A DNA stretch of 32,306 nucleotides from CAYQUV01 sp964421005 (lineage in GTDB: Bacteria > Patescibacteriota > Minisyncoccia > Minisyncoccales > CG1-02-41-26): the NCBI GenBank assembly GCA_964421005.1, contig CAYQUV010000005.1, positions 1 through 32,306 of the forward strand, in the 5' to 3' direction. The notes under the pieces were generated by a model. The model saw only the letters and a program-made list of their open reading frames with translations, had not been told where the DNA came from and made no database searches. Position 1 is the stretch's first letter. Each line of letters opens with the position of its first letter. Positions 6,592 through 14,063 of the stretch are shown piece by piece. A program made the position numbers and the translations under genes.

Positions 6592-7176
6592 ATGGCAGAA
6601 GAAAAAAAAGAAGAAATTAAAACAGAAGTTCAACCAGAGGAGGAACAAAAAGAAGTTGTAAAAAAGGAAGGGGAAAAAGAAGAGAAAAAGGAAGAAAAGG
6701 TTGAAGAGGAAAAGGGAGAAGAGAAAGAAGAGAAAAAAGAAGAAAAGATTGAAGAAAAAGAGGAAGAGAAAATCGAAATCCCAGAAAAATTTAAAAAATT
6801 GGTAGATGAGATTGAAAATATGAAAGTTGTTGATTTAGCAGAATTGGTTAAGATTCTGGAGAAAAAATTCGGCGTTTCTTCTCAACCTCAAGTAGTAGCC
6901 CCCGCAGCCCCGGGAGCGGGAGCTCCTGGAGGAACCGGATCAGCATCAGAAGAAAAGAGTGCTTTTAATATAATTCTTAAAGGGGTTGGTTCAAAGAAAA
7001 TTGAAGTTATAAAGGCTGTCAGGGATGTAACTCAAAAAGGATTAAAAGAATCGAAAGATTTGGTTGATGCTGCTGAAAAAGAACCTCAGACAGTTAAAGA
7101 AAATGTTAAAAAAGAGGAAGCAGAAGAGATTAAGAAGAAATTTGAAGCAGCTGGTGCTGAGATTGAATTAAAATAA
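6592..7176 (+). CDS. rplL: 50S ribosomal protein L7/L12 with charged N-terminal extension
   Basis: The stalk protein that recruits translation factors. The normal N-terminal dimerisation domain appears only at about residues 63-97 (IPEKFKKLVDEIENMKVVDLAELVKILEKKFGV), followed by an Ala/Pro/Gly hinge and the C-terminal domain (AFNIILKGVGSKKIEVIKAVRDVTQKGLKESKDLVDAAEKEP...AGAEIELK). Before it sits an insert of about 60 residues made almost wholly of Glu and Lys (EEKKEEK-type repeats), giving 194 residues instead of about 120-130. In the factor-binding helix the common TGLGLKEAK reads TQKGLKESK. The frame is uninterrupted from ATG 6592; an internal start cannot be excluded, but Met81 lies within the N domain and would delete part of it. 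Confidence 0.96.
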   Translation: MAEEKKEEIKTEVQPEEEQKEVVKKEGEKEEKKEEKVEEEKGEEKEEKKEEKIEEKEEEKIEIPEKFKKLVDEIENMKVVDLAELVKILEKKFGVSSQPQVVAPAAPGAGAPGGTGSASEEKSAFNIILKGVGSKKIEVIKAVRDVTQKGLKESKDLVDAAEKEPQTVKENVKKEEAEEIKKKFEAAGAEIELK

Positions 7177-7200
7177 TCGAAATTTTAGATAAAAAACAAA

Positions 7201-7234
7201 AATAGCCCATCAGTTTTGAGGGGCTGTTTTTGTT
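7201..7234 (+). terminator. intrinsic terminator after rplL
   Basis: AATAGCCC (7201-7208) pairs with GGGCTGTT (7221-7228), extended inside by TCA/TGA, and is followed by a T-rich run. The -35 element of the next promoter begins at its very end (7233). Confidence 0.75.
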
Positions 7235-7261
7235 GACATTTTGTTTTTAATTTGATATAAT
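7233..7261 (+). promoter_or_regulatory. perfect-consensus promoter for the first small membrane paralog
   Basis: TTGACA (7233-7238), 17-base spacer, TATAAT (7256-7261): both hexamers and the spacing match the housekeeping sigma consensus exactly. A start near 7268 leaves about 50 bases of leader before ATG 7319. Confidence 0.85.
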
Positions 7262-7318
7262 TTAAAGCAGTTTGAACTTTTAGAAATGGAGGTGAGAAGA
7301 AAGGAGGTAAATAGTTCA

Positions 7319-7516
7319 ATGAGAGTACTTATCAGCGCCACAACAGTATTTCTTACAACTCTCTTGACGAGCATTTATTTGTTTCTGCCAAAAATATATG
7401 CTTTGCCAAGGGGACAAAAGGCCGGAATGTACTCAAATCTCTGGCTTCTCGGAACCATTGCTGTAGCAGTAATATTATCGAGTTTAATTATAAGAAAGGA
7501 TAAGAAAACAAATTAA
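7319..7516 (+). CDS. small membrane protein, paralog A (65 aa)
   Basis: A 65-residue membrane protein of no named family. Two hydrophobic helices (about residues 3-22 and 38-57) flank a conserved loop, FLPKIYALPRGQKAGMYSN, and a Lys-rich tail follows. It is clearly a paralog of the gene at 7689: both share FLP(K/R)I and KAGxYSNLWLLGT at the same positions. That alignment, plus the Shine-Dalgarno AAGGAGG at 7301-7307, supports ATG 7319 over an upstream ATG at 7286 that would place the ribosome site inside the gene. It has its own perfect-consensus promoter and its own terminator, so it is monocistronic and probably highly expressed. Confidence 0.82.
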   Translation: MRVLISATTVFLTTLLTSIYLFLPKIYALPRGQKAGMYSNLWLLGTIAVAVILSSLIIRKDKKTN

Positions 7517-7533
7517 ATTATTTCGATAATATT

Positions 7534-7570
7534 AAAGTGTCAGTGAAATATCACTGGCGCTTTTTATTTT
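7534..7570 (+). terminator. intrinsic terminator after paralog A
   Basis: AAAGTGTCAGTGA (7534-7546) pairs with TCACTGGCGCTTT (7551-7563), 13 bp with two G-T pairs and an AATA loop, running into a T-rich tract. A strong hairpin of the standard type. Confidence 0.88.
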
Positions 7571-7579
7571 GTTTTTTGA

Positions 7580-7608
7580 TAGACAAATTATTTCAAATCT
7601 TTTATAAT
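7580..7608 (+). promoter_or_regulatory. near-consensus promoter for the second small membrane paralog
   Basis: TAGACA (7580-7585, five of six), 17-base spacer, TATAAT (7603-7608, perfect). A start near 7615 gives a leader of about 74 bases before ATG 7689. Confidence 0.78.
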
Positions 7609-7688
7609 ATAATAATGTAATTTGAACCTTAATAAACATCTCTTGGCGGGAGAATTAAACACCTTAAATTAGAAAGGAGGCAAAGAAA

Positions 7689-7913
7689 ATGAAACAGGTG
7701 TTATGGGCGGTTGTGGTCTTTTTAGTCCTTTTAGGTTCAAGTATAGGGATATTCCTGCCGAGAATCTTCGAATTGCCCGGAGGAACCAAAGCTGGAATAT
7801 ATTCTAATCTTTGGTTATTGGGAACAGCGATTGGAGCACCTTTATTTTCCTGGTTGGTTTACGTAGTTTTGGAACTCCGGAAAGAAAAACGGGAGATGAG
7901 ACGGTGGAGATAA
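7689..7913 (+). CDS. small membrane protein, paralog B (74 aa)
   Basis: A 74-residue membrane protein, paralogous to the gene at 7319. Hydrophobic helices at about residues 3-24 and 40-64 flank the loop PRIFELPGGTKAGIYSNL; the tail is strongly charged (ELRKEKREMRRWR). The shared KAGxYSNLWLLGT block spans the end of the loop and the start of helix 2. A Shine-Dalgarno AAAGGAGG (7673-7680) lies 8 bases before the ATG. Like its partner it has its own strong promoter and a terminator, so the pair is a duplication that kept the whole expression unit. No function can be assigned; the positive-inside rule puts the tail in the cytoplasm and the conserved loop outside. Confidence 0.85.
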   Translation: MKQVLWAVVVFLVLLGSSIGIFLPRIFELPGGTKAGIYSNLWLLGTAIGAPLFSWLVYVVLELRKEKREMRRWR

Positions 7914-7919
7914 AAAAAC

Positions 7920-7972
7920 CTTCTTATTTTTTAAGAAGTTAAAAGCGCCAGCGATAATTTGCTAGCGCTTTT
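7920..7972. terminator. bidirectional terminator between convergent genes
   Basis: Two hairpins lie between the + strand paralog B and the convergent minus gene. The first is CTTCTTA/TAAGAAG (7920-7926/7932-7938). The second is AAAAGCGC..AGC / GCT..GCGCTTTT (7941-7952/7961-7972, one mismatch), with A and T runs on its outer sides so it can work in both directions. It overlaps the stop codon of the minus gene. Confidence 0.75.
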
Positions 7973-8891
7973 AGTGAAAAATTAAATAACCTAAAAGCAA
8001 AAGAAGAATTAAGATTAAAATAGAAATGAAACTTTTTTTAATTTTTTCCAAGAAAATGGGCGATTGGAAAAAAGAAGATTGGGGAAGAATTTTTTGAAAG
8101 AAGCTATGCTGAATTTTCTTCTGTTGATGAGAAATTTTCTGAAAAAATCGGGTAAAGGACGGAAAGAACAAAGCGATTTTCGATAAATTCAGATAAATTT
8201 TTTTTCTTTCTTTTTCAACAAAGATAAAAAGTAAAACTCCAAAAAGTTTTCTTAAAAATTCCTTATTTTCCTTTAAAAGTTTTTTTAATTCTTTTGGTTT
8301 TTTAACTTTTTTAAACTCATTGAAAATTTTATTTTGCCAGAGATTTTCAAACAATTCTTCTCCTAAAATTACCAATCTGTCTCCTTCGAGCAGTTTTCCT
8401 TCAACTATATTTGAAAACATTCTCCCTGTGTTATTTTTAAAACCAACGCTTCCCAAATTAAAAATTTCTTCCTCACGCAAGAGAAAAACCTTTAAATTGC
8501 CAATTTCTGAGAAATAAGCTTTAAGGTCATAACTCAAAGATAAAACAAAAAAATTTAAATTTCCTAACCAGTCGGTATTCTCTTTTTGGAGCTCTTTCTC
8601 TAAAAAGCGATTTGCCTCTGTCAAACTTTCTTTTAAAGATTCTTGGGGAGTTAAAGATTGTTCGGAAATTTCTTGGCTTCTTTGAGGTAAAAAGTAATAC
8701 TTACTTTTTATAATTTCGGCTATTTCCTTTAAAAGATTCTTGTTTTTTGGCAAAATGTTTTTTAATTCACCGACCAGATAAAGATCGCCTAATTTTTCCT
8801 CTTCTTTGGAAGCAGGGGAAAAACAGAATGCCTCAAAGAGTGTATCTTTTCTTGATTTTGGATTGAAATAAAATTCAAAAAACTTTGACAT
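7971..8891 (-). CDS. membrane-anchored protein with a PP2C-like region (306 aa)
   Basis: No firm family. The first 200 residues show a pattern seen in PPM/PP2C phosphatase-fold proteins: ESLTEANRFLEKEL (alpha), GNLNFFVLSLSYDLKAYFSEIGNLKVFLLREEEIFNLGSV (paired strands, as in the core where phosphatases have A.vGDSR.yl.r.g....L), and LLEGDRLVILGEELFENL (where PP2C has GD.lLL.SDGL.d). The metal-binding aspartates expected there are not present (GEEL replaces SDGL), so any phosphatase would be degenerate. The C-terminus is basic and Phe-rich and ends in one transmembrane helix (about 288-305, SFISILILILLLLLGYLIF), giving a tail-anchored protein. On the minus strand, TATAAT (8915-8920 complement) lies 17 bases from TTTAAA (8938-8943 complement). 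Confidence 0.6.
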   Translation of the reverse strand: MSKFFEFYFNPKSRKDTLFEAFCFSPASKEEEKLGDLYLVGELKNILPKNKNLLKEIAEIIKSKYYFLPQRSQEISEQSLTPQESLKESLTEANRFLEKELQKENTDWLGNLNFFVLSLSYDLKAYFSEIGNLKVFLLREEEIFNLGSVGFKNNTGRMFSNIVEGKLLEGDRLVILGEELFENLWQNKIFNEFKKVKKPKELKKLLKENKEFLRKLFGVLLFIFVEKERKKIYLNLSKIALFFPSFTRFFQKISHQQKKIQHSFFQKILPQSSFFQSPIFLEKIKKSFISILILILLLLLGYLIFH

Positions 8892-8914
8892 AATAGCAAA
8901 TATTAAACTATTTT

Positions 8915-8943
8915 ATTATATCTCTTAATCAATTGAATTTAAA
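8915..8943 (-). promoter_or_regulatory. minus-strand promoter of the PP2C-like gene
   Basis: Read on the minus strand: TTTAAA (8938-8943, four of six), 17-base spacer, TATAAT (8915-8920, perfect). The start codon at 8889-8891 follows about 24 bases downstream of the -10 box. Confidence 0.5.
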
Positions 8944-9018
8944 TCTTGCGATTTTTTATTGCCGTAAAAATGTTTTTACTTTATTTTTAATTTGAAAGTG
9001 ATAAAATAAAACTGATAA

Positions 9019-9090
9019 GGGCAATTAGCTCAGAGGCAGAGCGCATCGTTCACATCGATGAAGTCGCAGGTTCAAGTCCTGCATTGCCCA
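9019..9090 (+). tRNA. tRNA-Val (anticodon CAC)
   Basis: Acceptor stem GGGCAAT (9019-9025) pairs with ATTGCCC (9083-9089); discriminator A9090. The anticodon stem CATCG/CGATG (9044-9048/9056-9060) closes the loop TTCACAT with anticodon CAC at 9051-9053, reading GUG. The T arm has GGTTCAAGTCC. CCA is not encoded. Confidence 0.95.
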
Positions 9091-9192
9091 TAATGGTTAT
9101 TTTGAGCAAGCATTAAAAACTTAGTTTATTAATTCTTTTAAGAAGATAAATTTTAATCGCAATAAAGGTTGAAAAAAATCATTCTCAATTTT

Positions 9193-9555
9193 ATGCTTGT
9201 CAAAAAAATATTTGGTTGGATCCTGTTAATCTTTGGAGTAACGAGTATAATCTGGGGCATCTGGAACTCTTACCAAATTTTCACTGCCAAGAAACCGGTG
9301 CCCGAGATTTTTGTTATTGAAGAAAGTTTGGTCGGTGGCGAAGAGCCAGCAGAAGATACTCGGGTTGAAATGGAACAACAAATCCAACAGGCAATTGGAC
9401 AGCAATTAAATCAGATGTTTCCTCCAGGATTTATCTCTAAGATTCTCAACTTAAGCAGTTGGTCAATCTTTATGTTTATTTTGGTAATGGCGGGAGGTAA
9501 AATATCCGTTTTGGGGATAAGATTATTAAAAAACGGTAATTCATCCCAATCTTAG
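9193..9555 (+). CDS. two-span membrane protein (120 aa)
   Basis: No family recognised. One membrane helix near the N-terminus (FGWILLIFGVTSIIWGIWNSY), a polar external stretch with acidic and Gln-rich segments (EEPAEDTRVEMEQQIQQAIGQQLNQMF), and a second helix (WSIFMFILVMAGGKISVLGI) before a short tail. ATG 9193 is chosen; a TTG at 9169 in the same frame would add 8 residues (MKKIILNF) and cannot be excluded. It follows tRNA-Val and leads into a run of membrane genes ending with the Clp-like ATPase, so it may belong to the same functional unit. Confidence 0.7.
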   Translation: MLVKKIFGWILLIFGVTSIIWGIWNSYQIFTAKKPVPEIFVIEESLVGGEEPAEDTRVEMEQQIQQAIGQQLNQMFPPGFISKILNLSSWSIFMFILVMAGGKISVLGIRLLKNGNSSQS

Positions 9556-9650
9556 GTTTAATCGGTTTGAAATCTTTAATGTTTATATAAACGAAGGAGA
9601 CTGTTGTCAGTTTCTTAAATTATCAATCCTTAAAGGTATCAATCTTTTAA

Positions 9651-10049
9651 ATGATTGAAGCATCAATAAAGAAAAATATTTTTTCAAAATGGTTCGCTTG
9701 GCATTTTTTTGAAGTTCCAAAAAAAATATTAAAAGGGTATCAAAATTTTCTTGTTTTTAACATCAATTATTTTTCTATTCCTCAACTTCTGAAAACTTTT
9801 TTCAGCCACTGGAGAAGATACAGAGATTCTTACGGCAGGGGATTTGATTTAAAAAGGTATGTCCGGGTTGCTGTAGGCAATTTTATCTCAAGAGTTTTGG
9901 GCATTATTATCAGAACAATTACAATTATCATAGGTCTGACTGCCGAGTTTCTTATCTTTCTGGCAGGTCTTTTTGTTTTTATAATCTGGTTAATCTTACC
10001 CTTTATTGTTGTTTTTCTCTTCGTTTCCGGCTTCAATTTTTTAATTTAA
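9651..10049 (+). CDS. membrane protein upstream of the Clp ATPase (132 aa)
   Basis: No named family. The N-terminal half is amphipathic and aromatic/basic (KWFAWHFFEVPKKILKGYQNFLVF ... HWRRYRDSYGRGFDLKRYVRVAVGNFISRVLG), the C-terminal half is two closely spaced transmembrane helices (about 84-104 and 108-130). The stop is only 4 bases from the ATG of the Clp-like gene, so the two are translated from one mRNA. That coupling, and the fact that the Clp protein itself carries two membrane helices, suggests that the two proteins form a membrane complex. This is an inference from position. Confidence 0.72.
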   Translation: MIEASIKKNIFSKWFAWHFFEVPKKILKGYQNFLVFNINYFSIPQLLKTFFSHWRRYRDSYGRGFDLKRYVRVAVGNFISRVLGIIIRTITIIIGLTAEFLIFLAGLFVFIIWLILPFIVVFLFVSGFNFLI

Positions 10050-10053
10050 TTTT

Positions 10054-12603
10054 ATGAAGAACTTTAACCTTAAAACAACTTCAATTTATCAAGCTTTGAA
10101 AATAGGAAAGAATCCTTTGTTCAGATTCAGCCGATTCTTTAAAGTTTTATTTCTCGGATTAGCTGTTGTTTCCTTTTTGCTTTTTTTAATCAATATTTTT
10201 TTTGAAGATTTTGCTCTTTTAACTCAAAGTCAACTTTTAGCTTTCCTTTTTTTGTTCCTAAGCATGGGGATTCTTTTTTTTGAAATCTCTATTTTTTTTG
10301 AGTCAAAAATCAAAATGCCCGAACTTAAATATTCAATTTCCGAAGCAGTGCTTCGTCCTCAGGATTTTAATCTGGCCTCTTTTTTGGATTACACGGCAGC
10401 TGAAATTTGCCATAAAACCTTAAAGAAAGCCGAGAAAAAGAAATTCAGAACGGCTTCTCAGGAACTCTTGCTTTATTATTTAATTAACCCAAAAATCAAA
10501 GAGATAAATTTTGTCTTTGGAAGAGCAAACCTATCTTTTAGAAAACTCAAAGAATTAACAAAAAGAGAAATCTGGAAAACCGAGAAAGAATGGCTCCCGG
10601 ATTTTGAAAAAATAATTTTTGAAGCATTAAAAATTGCCAAATACAGAAAAAAAGAAAGAATAGGAGTGGGGGATATCCTTATAAGTCTGGCAGGTTTCTC
10701 TCTTTTCTTCAAAAAGTTTTTAATCTTAAATGATTTAAAAAGAGAAGATATTGAAAATTTGGTTAACTGGTATGAAAAAATAGAGGAAAAGCTTGCTGAG
10801 TCGAGAAGATTCTGGGAGTACCAAAATCTAATGAAAAAAGGTTCAATTGCTAAGGATTGGGCAGCAGGCTACAGCATAACTCTGGACAAATTCTCTCGTG
10901 ATTTAAGAGAGAAATTCAAAAAAGGCGGTTTTAGAGAGATTGTTGGTCATAAAAAAGAGATCAGACAGGTAGAACGAATTTTAGAAAAAGAAGAAATCAA
11001 CAACGTTTTGCTGGTCGGTGAACCGGGAACGGGGAGAGGAAGTATAGTCCAGGCTGTTGCTCAAAGAGCATTTTTGGGCAAAAGCTCCCCCCATATTAAT
11101 TACAAAAGATTTTTGAATTTTGATCTGGGACTGCTGGCTGCTGAAGTTTCTTCTTTTGAAGAGGCAGAATCTACGTTGGAACTGTGTTTTAATCAGGCAG
11201 TAGCAGCGGGCAATATTGTCCTGATTATAGAGGAAATTCAGAACTTTTTCCCTGAAACCCCAAGACCGGGAACGATAAACATTTCCGGCGTTCTGTCCCG
11301 CTATCTGCCTTTATCTTCATTTCAAATTATTGCCCTGACTACCTATCAGGGATTGCACACCATCTTGGAAAAGAATCCTTCTCTACTTAATCTTTTTGAG
11401 AAAGTTGAAGTTTCGGAAATTTCAGAAAAGGAAACATTAGAACTTCTTGAGAATTTTCTTCCTTTTTTTGAAAAAAAGTACAAAAAATTTGTTGAATACA
11501 AAACATTGAGAGAAATTTTAAGATTAAGTTCTCGATATATAGGCGATGTTCCTTTCCCGGAAAAAGCCTTCCGTCTTCTTGATGAAGCATTGAGTTTTCT
11601 CAAAGTTTTTACCAAATCTCCTGTTTTAAAACCAGAACATATTAAAAAAGTGATTTCGGAAAAAGTTGAGATTCCTCTTGAAGAACTTGAAGAAAAAGAA
11701 AAAGAAATTTTATTAAATCTGGAAGAGTTAATTCATCAGAGGATTATTAATCAGGAAAATGCTGTTCGGGAGATAAGCGATGCTTTAAGAAGAGCAAGAG
11801 CGGAAGTTAAAATCAAATCTGGCCCAATAGGAACTTTCCTTTTTTTGGGTCCGACAGGGGTTGGCAAAACCGAAACATCAAAAGCGCTGGCTAAAATTTA
11901 TTTTGGTTCTGAAAAAAGAATGATAAGATTGGATATGTCTGAATTTCAAGAGATTAAAGACATCAAAAGATTGCTCGGGGCTCCCGGTGAAGAAGGTCTT
12001 TTAATAACCCCTGTCAGAGAAAATCCATTTTCTTTGATTTTGCTTGATGAAATTGAAAAAGCTCATCCCAATATTTTAAATTTGTTTTTACAGATTTTTG
12101 ACGAAGGATGGGTTACAGCAGGAGATGGCAGAAAAGTTGATTTTAAAAACGCTATAATTATCGCTACCAGTAATGCCGGAGCAGAGGTAATCAGGCAGGA
12201 AATCAAAGAAAGAAAAAAAATAGAAATAGTGAAAGACGACCTTCTGGATTATCTCTTAAAAGAAAGAATTTTCAGGCCCGAGTTCATAAACAGGTTTGAT
12301 AGTGTTATTGTTTTCAAGCCTCTCTCCAAAACAAATCTTTTGGCTATTTCCCAGTTAATGCTCAGCAAATTGGTTGAAAATCTTAAAGACAAAGGGATAA
12401 ATCTGGAAATCACCGAAGAATTGAAAGAAAAAATTGTTGAACTGAGCTATTCTCCCGAATTTGGAGCGAGAGAAATGGCAAGAATTATTCAAGATAAAGT
12501 AGAAAACATTTTGGCTCGGGCTATTTTAAGTGGTAAAATAAAGCGAGGAAATAAAGTGGAAATAAAGGTCGGAGAAAAAGAATTTAGTTTAAAAGTTGAA
12601 TAA
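10054..12603 (+). CDS. membrane-anchored ClpC-like double AAA+ ATPase
   Basis: An 849-residue Clp/Hsp100 protein with an unusual N-terminus: two transmembrane helices at about 29-50 and 57-80 precede a ClpN-like helical region. NBD1 (about 295-500) is degenerate: the Walker A reads GEPGTGRGS (322-330) instead of GxxxxGKT, and Walker B reads LIIEEI (390-395) with Glu393 in place of Asp. NBD2 is intact: GPTGVGKTE (599-607, Lys605), LILLDEIEKAHP (Asp665, Glu666), sensor 1 ATSNAG, FINRFDSVIVF, and sensor 2 SPEFGAREMARII. Clp ATPases unfold proteins for ClpP or disaggregate them. No ClpP is in the window. The protein is probably a membrane-bound unfoldase driven by NBD2. Confidence 0.9.
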   Translation: MKNFNLKTTSIYQALKIGKNPLFRFSRFFKVLFLGLAVVSFLLFLINIFFEDFALLTQSQLLAFLFLFLSMGILFFEISIFFESKIKMPELKYSISEAVLRPQDFNLASFLDYTAAEICHKTLKKAEKKKFRTASQELLLYYLINPKIKEINFVFGRANLSFRKLKELTKREIWKTEKEWLPDFEKIIFEALKIAKYRKKERIGVGDILISLAGFSLFFKKFLILNDLKREDIENLVNWYEKIEEKLAESRRFWEYQNLMKKGSIAKDWAAGYSITLDKFSRDLREKFKKGGFREIVGHKKEIRQVERILEKEEINNVLLVGEPGTGRGSIVQAVAQRAFLGKSSPHINYKRFLNFDLGLLAAEVSSFEEAESTLELCFNQAVAAGNIVLIIEEIQNFFPETPRPGTINISGVLSRYLPLSSFQIIALTTYQGLHTILEKNPSLLNLFEKVEVSEISEKETLELLENFLPFFEKKYKKFVEYKTLREILRLSSRYIGDVPFPEKAFRLLDEALSFLKVFTKSPVLKPEHIKKVISEKVEIPLEELEEKEKEILLNLEELIHQRIINQENAVREISDALRRARAEVKIKSGPIGTFLFLGPTGVGKTETSKALAKIYFGSEKRMIRLDMSEFQEIKDIKRLLGAPGEEGLLITPVRENPFSLILLDEIEKAHPNILNLFLQIFDEGWVTAGDGRKVDFKNAIIIATSNAGAEVIRQEIKERKKIEIVKDDLLDYLLKERIFRPEFINRFDSVIVFKPLSKTNLLAISQLMLSKLVENLKDKGINLEITEELKEKIVELSYSPEFGAREMARIIQDKVENILARAILSGKIKRGNKVEIKVGEKEFSLKVE

Positions 12604-12636
12604 AATAAATAAAGATTAACAAATAAGATAAAAATT

Positions 12637-13824
12637 ATGCTCAATACGCTAAATTTGAAAACTGTAATTTCGGGTATTTTTATTTTAATTTTAGGAATAA
12701 TTATTGTGCTTTTGGCAACTGAAGTATGGTCACCCCCTTGGAATCCTTTCGGACCGCCGGATTTGGTGATTGAAAAAGCAATTGCTAAAGCAATTGCGGC
12801 TGAAACATTTAAAATGGACGGGAAAATTGAAGGAGAATTTATATCTGAAGAGGAAGGCAAACCAAGAAGCCTTACTTTAACCCTCTTTCTTTCCCAGATT
12901 GTTGACATATCAGACACCGAAGAAAAAAAATCTTCTGCTGATTTTGATTTGAGGATTGGTATGGAGGGCGTAATACTCCAGGTGAAGGGAGAATTAAAAA
13001 GTTTTGGTCAAGACGTTTATTTAAAGATAACCAGTTTGCCCGATTTATCTCTTTTGGGTATCGGCTTGGAAGAAATTAAAGACCAGTGGTTTAAAATTGA
13101 TATGGAGAAAATAAGAGAAATGAGCGGAGAAGAGTCGAAAGAAGCATTAACAGAAGATGAGAAAGCCTTTCTTCAAGATTTAAAAGAAATTTTAAAAGGA
13201 AAAGAAATTTTTAAAATAGAGAAGGATTTTGGTCAGGAAGAATTGGACGGAGAAAAAGTTATACATTATTCTACAAAGGTCAAAAAAGGAACCGTAAAAG
13301 TTTTAATTCCCGAGATATTTCAATTAATGAAGAAATATGTCCCGGAAGAGGAAAAAGTCAGTTACGAAAGGGAACTTGAGAAATTTTTAGAGGATTTCTC
13401 TCAAAACTTTGATATTGCCTGGAGCAATATCGAGCCTCTTCAGTTTGATTTCTGGCTTGATGAAAGAACTAATTGTTTGAGGAGAATAAAATTTGAAAAA
13501 AAGATGGAATATGCTCAACCAGAGGGAATAGGGTCCGGGGCAATGAAAAGTGAAGAAACCGGAGCGGGCGAGAAGGTGCAGATTAAATTAGGGGTTGATT
13601 TAAAACTATCCGACTTCAATAAAGAATTTGAAATAGAAACTCCTACCGATTTCAAATCAATCGAAGAATTCCTCTCCTCTCCAGAGTTTTTACAGGATTT
13701 TTACGGGGAAGAATTATCGCCCGAAGGATACGAAGAATATTTCGGAGAAGAATTCGGAGAAGAATACTACCCTCCAGATTTTGATATTGAATCTCTCCCG
13801 GAAATTGAAGAGCCTTCGGAATAA
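12637..13824 (+). CDS. membrane-anchored extracytoplasmic protein (395 aa), LolA/LppX-like pattern
   Basis: An N-terminal membrane helix (about 10-28) is followed by a large extracytoplasmic domain. The body alternates amphipathic strands (FKMDGKIEGEF, LTLTLFLSQIVDI, SADFDLRIGMEGVILQVKGELK, DVYLKITSLPDL, WFKIDMEKI) then GEKVIHYSTKVKKGTVK and LRRIKFEKKMEY. This resembles the half-barrel of LolA/LppX-type or DUF6612-type proteins, which hold lipids or sit at the cell surface. No lipobox cysteine is visible. The last 50 residues are highly acidic with Tyr and Pro (EEYFGEEFGEEYYPPDFDIE). It lies 33 bases after the Clp-like gene and probably in its operon. Function unknown. Confidence 0.75.
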   Translation: MLNTLNLKTVISGIFILILGIIIVLLATEVWSPPWNPFGPPDLVIEKAIAKAIAAETFKMDGKIEGEFISEEEGKPRSLTLTLFLSQIVDISDTEEKKSSADFDLRIGMEGVILQVKGELKSFGQDVYLKITSLPDLSLLGIGLEEIKDQWFKIDMEKIREMSGEESKEALTEDEKAFLQDLKEILKGKEIFKIEKDFGQEELDGEKVIHYSTKVKKGTVKVLIPEIFQLMKKYVPEEEKVSYERELEKFLEDFSQNFDIAWSNIEPLQFDFWLDERTNCLRRIKFEKKMEYAQPEGIGSGAMKSEETGAGEKVQIKLGVDLKLSDFNKEFEIETPTDFKSIEEFLSSPEFLQDFYGEELSPEGYEEYFGEEFGEEYYPPDFDIESLPEIEEPSE

Positions 13825-13929
13825 AGGCATAAAGAACAAGAGCACAAAAGCAGTAAATTTCTTTTTTTTGTTGCTCGATATTAATGTCTTAATGCTTTAT
13901 TATAATCTTTGTATTACTCTTAATTTTAG

Positions 13930-13958
13930 TTGACAAAGAGTGATAAATATATTATAAC
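13930..13958 (+). promoter_or_regulatory. promoter of the 104-aa membrane protein gene
   Basis: TTGACA (13930-13935, perfect), 17-base spacer, TATAAC (13953-13958, five of six). The leader to ATG 14064 is about 100 bases and purine-rich, with several AAGGAA-type repeats (about 13997-14056) before the true Shine-Dalgarno. Confidence 0.78.
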
Positions 13959-14063
13959 CTTGGCATTGGTATAAGAACATTAAATTATTTAATTGGGGAA
14001 ATAAGGAAGTAAGCAACAGTAAGGAAATAAAAACCAATAAGGAAACAAAAAAGGAGTCGGAAG

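Noticed and set aside
7286..7318. Upstream ATG for the 65-aa membrane protein
   Set aside because: It would put the Shine-Dalgarno inside the gene, and the paralog at 7689 aligns from ATG 7319.
12489..12917. Open frame of 142 codons on the minus strand across the end of the Clp gene
   Set aside because: It spans the end of one real gene and the start of another on the opposite strand; composition is that of a shadow frame.
13825..13929. Terminator after the 395-aa protein
   Set aside because: GAGCA/TGCTC could pair across about 30 bases, but the stem is short and broken, so it is not called.
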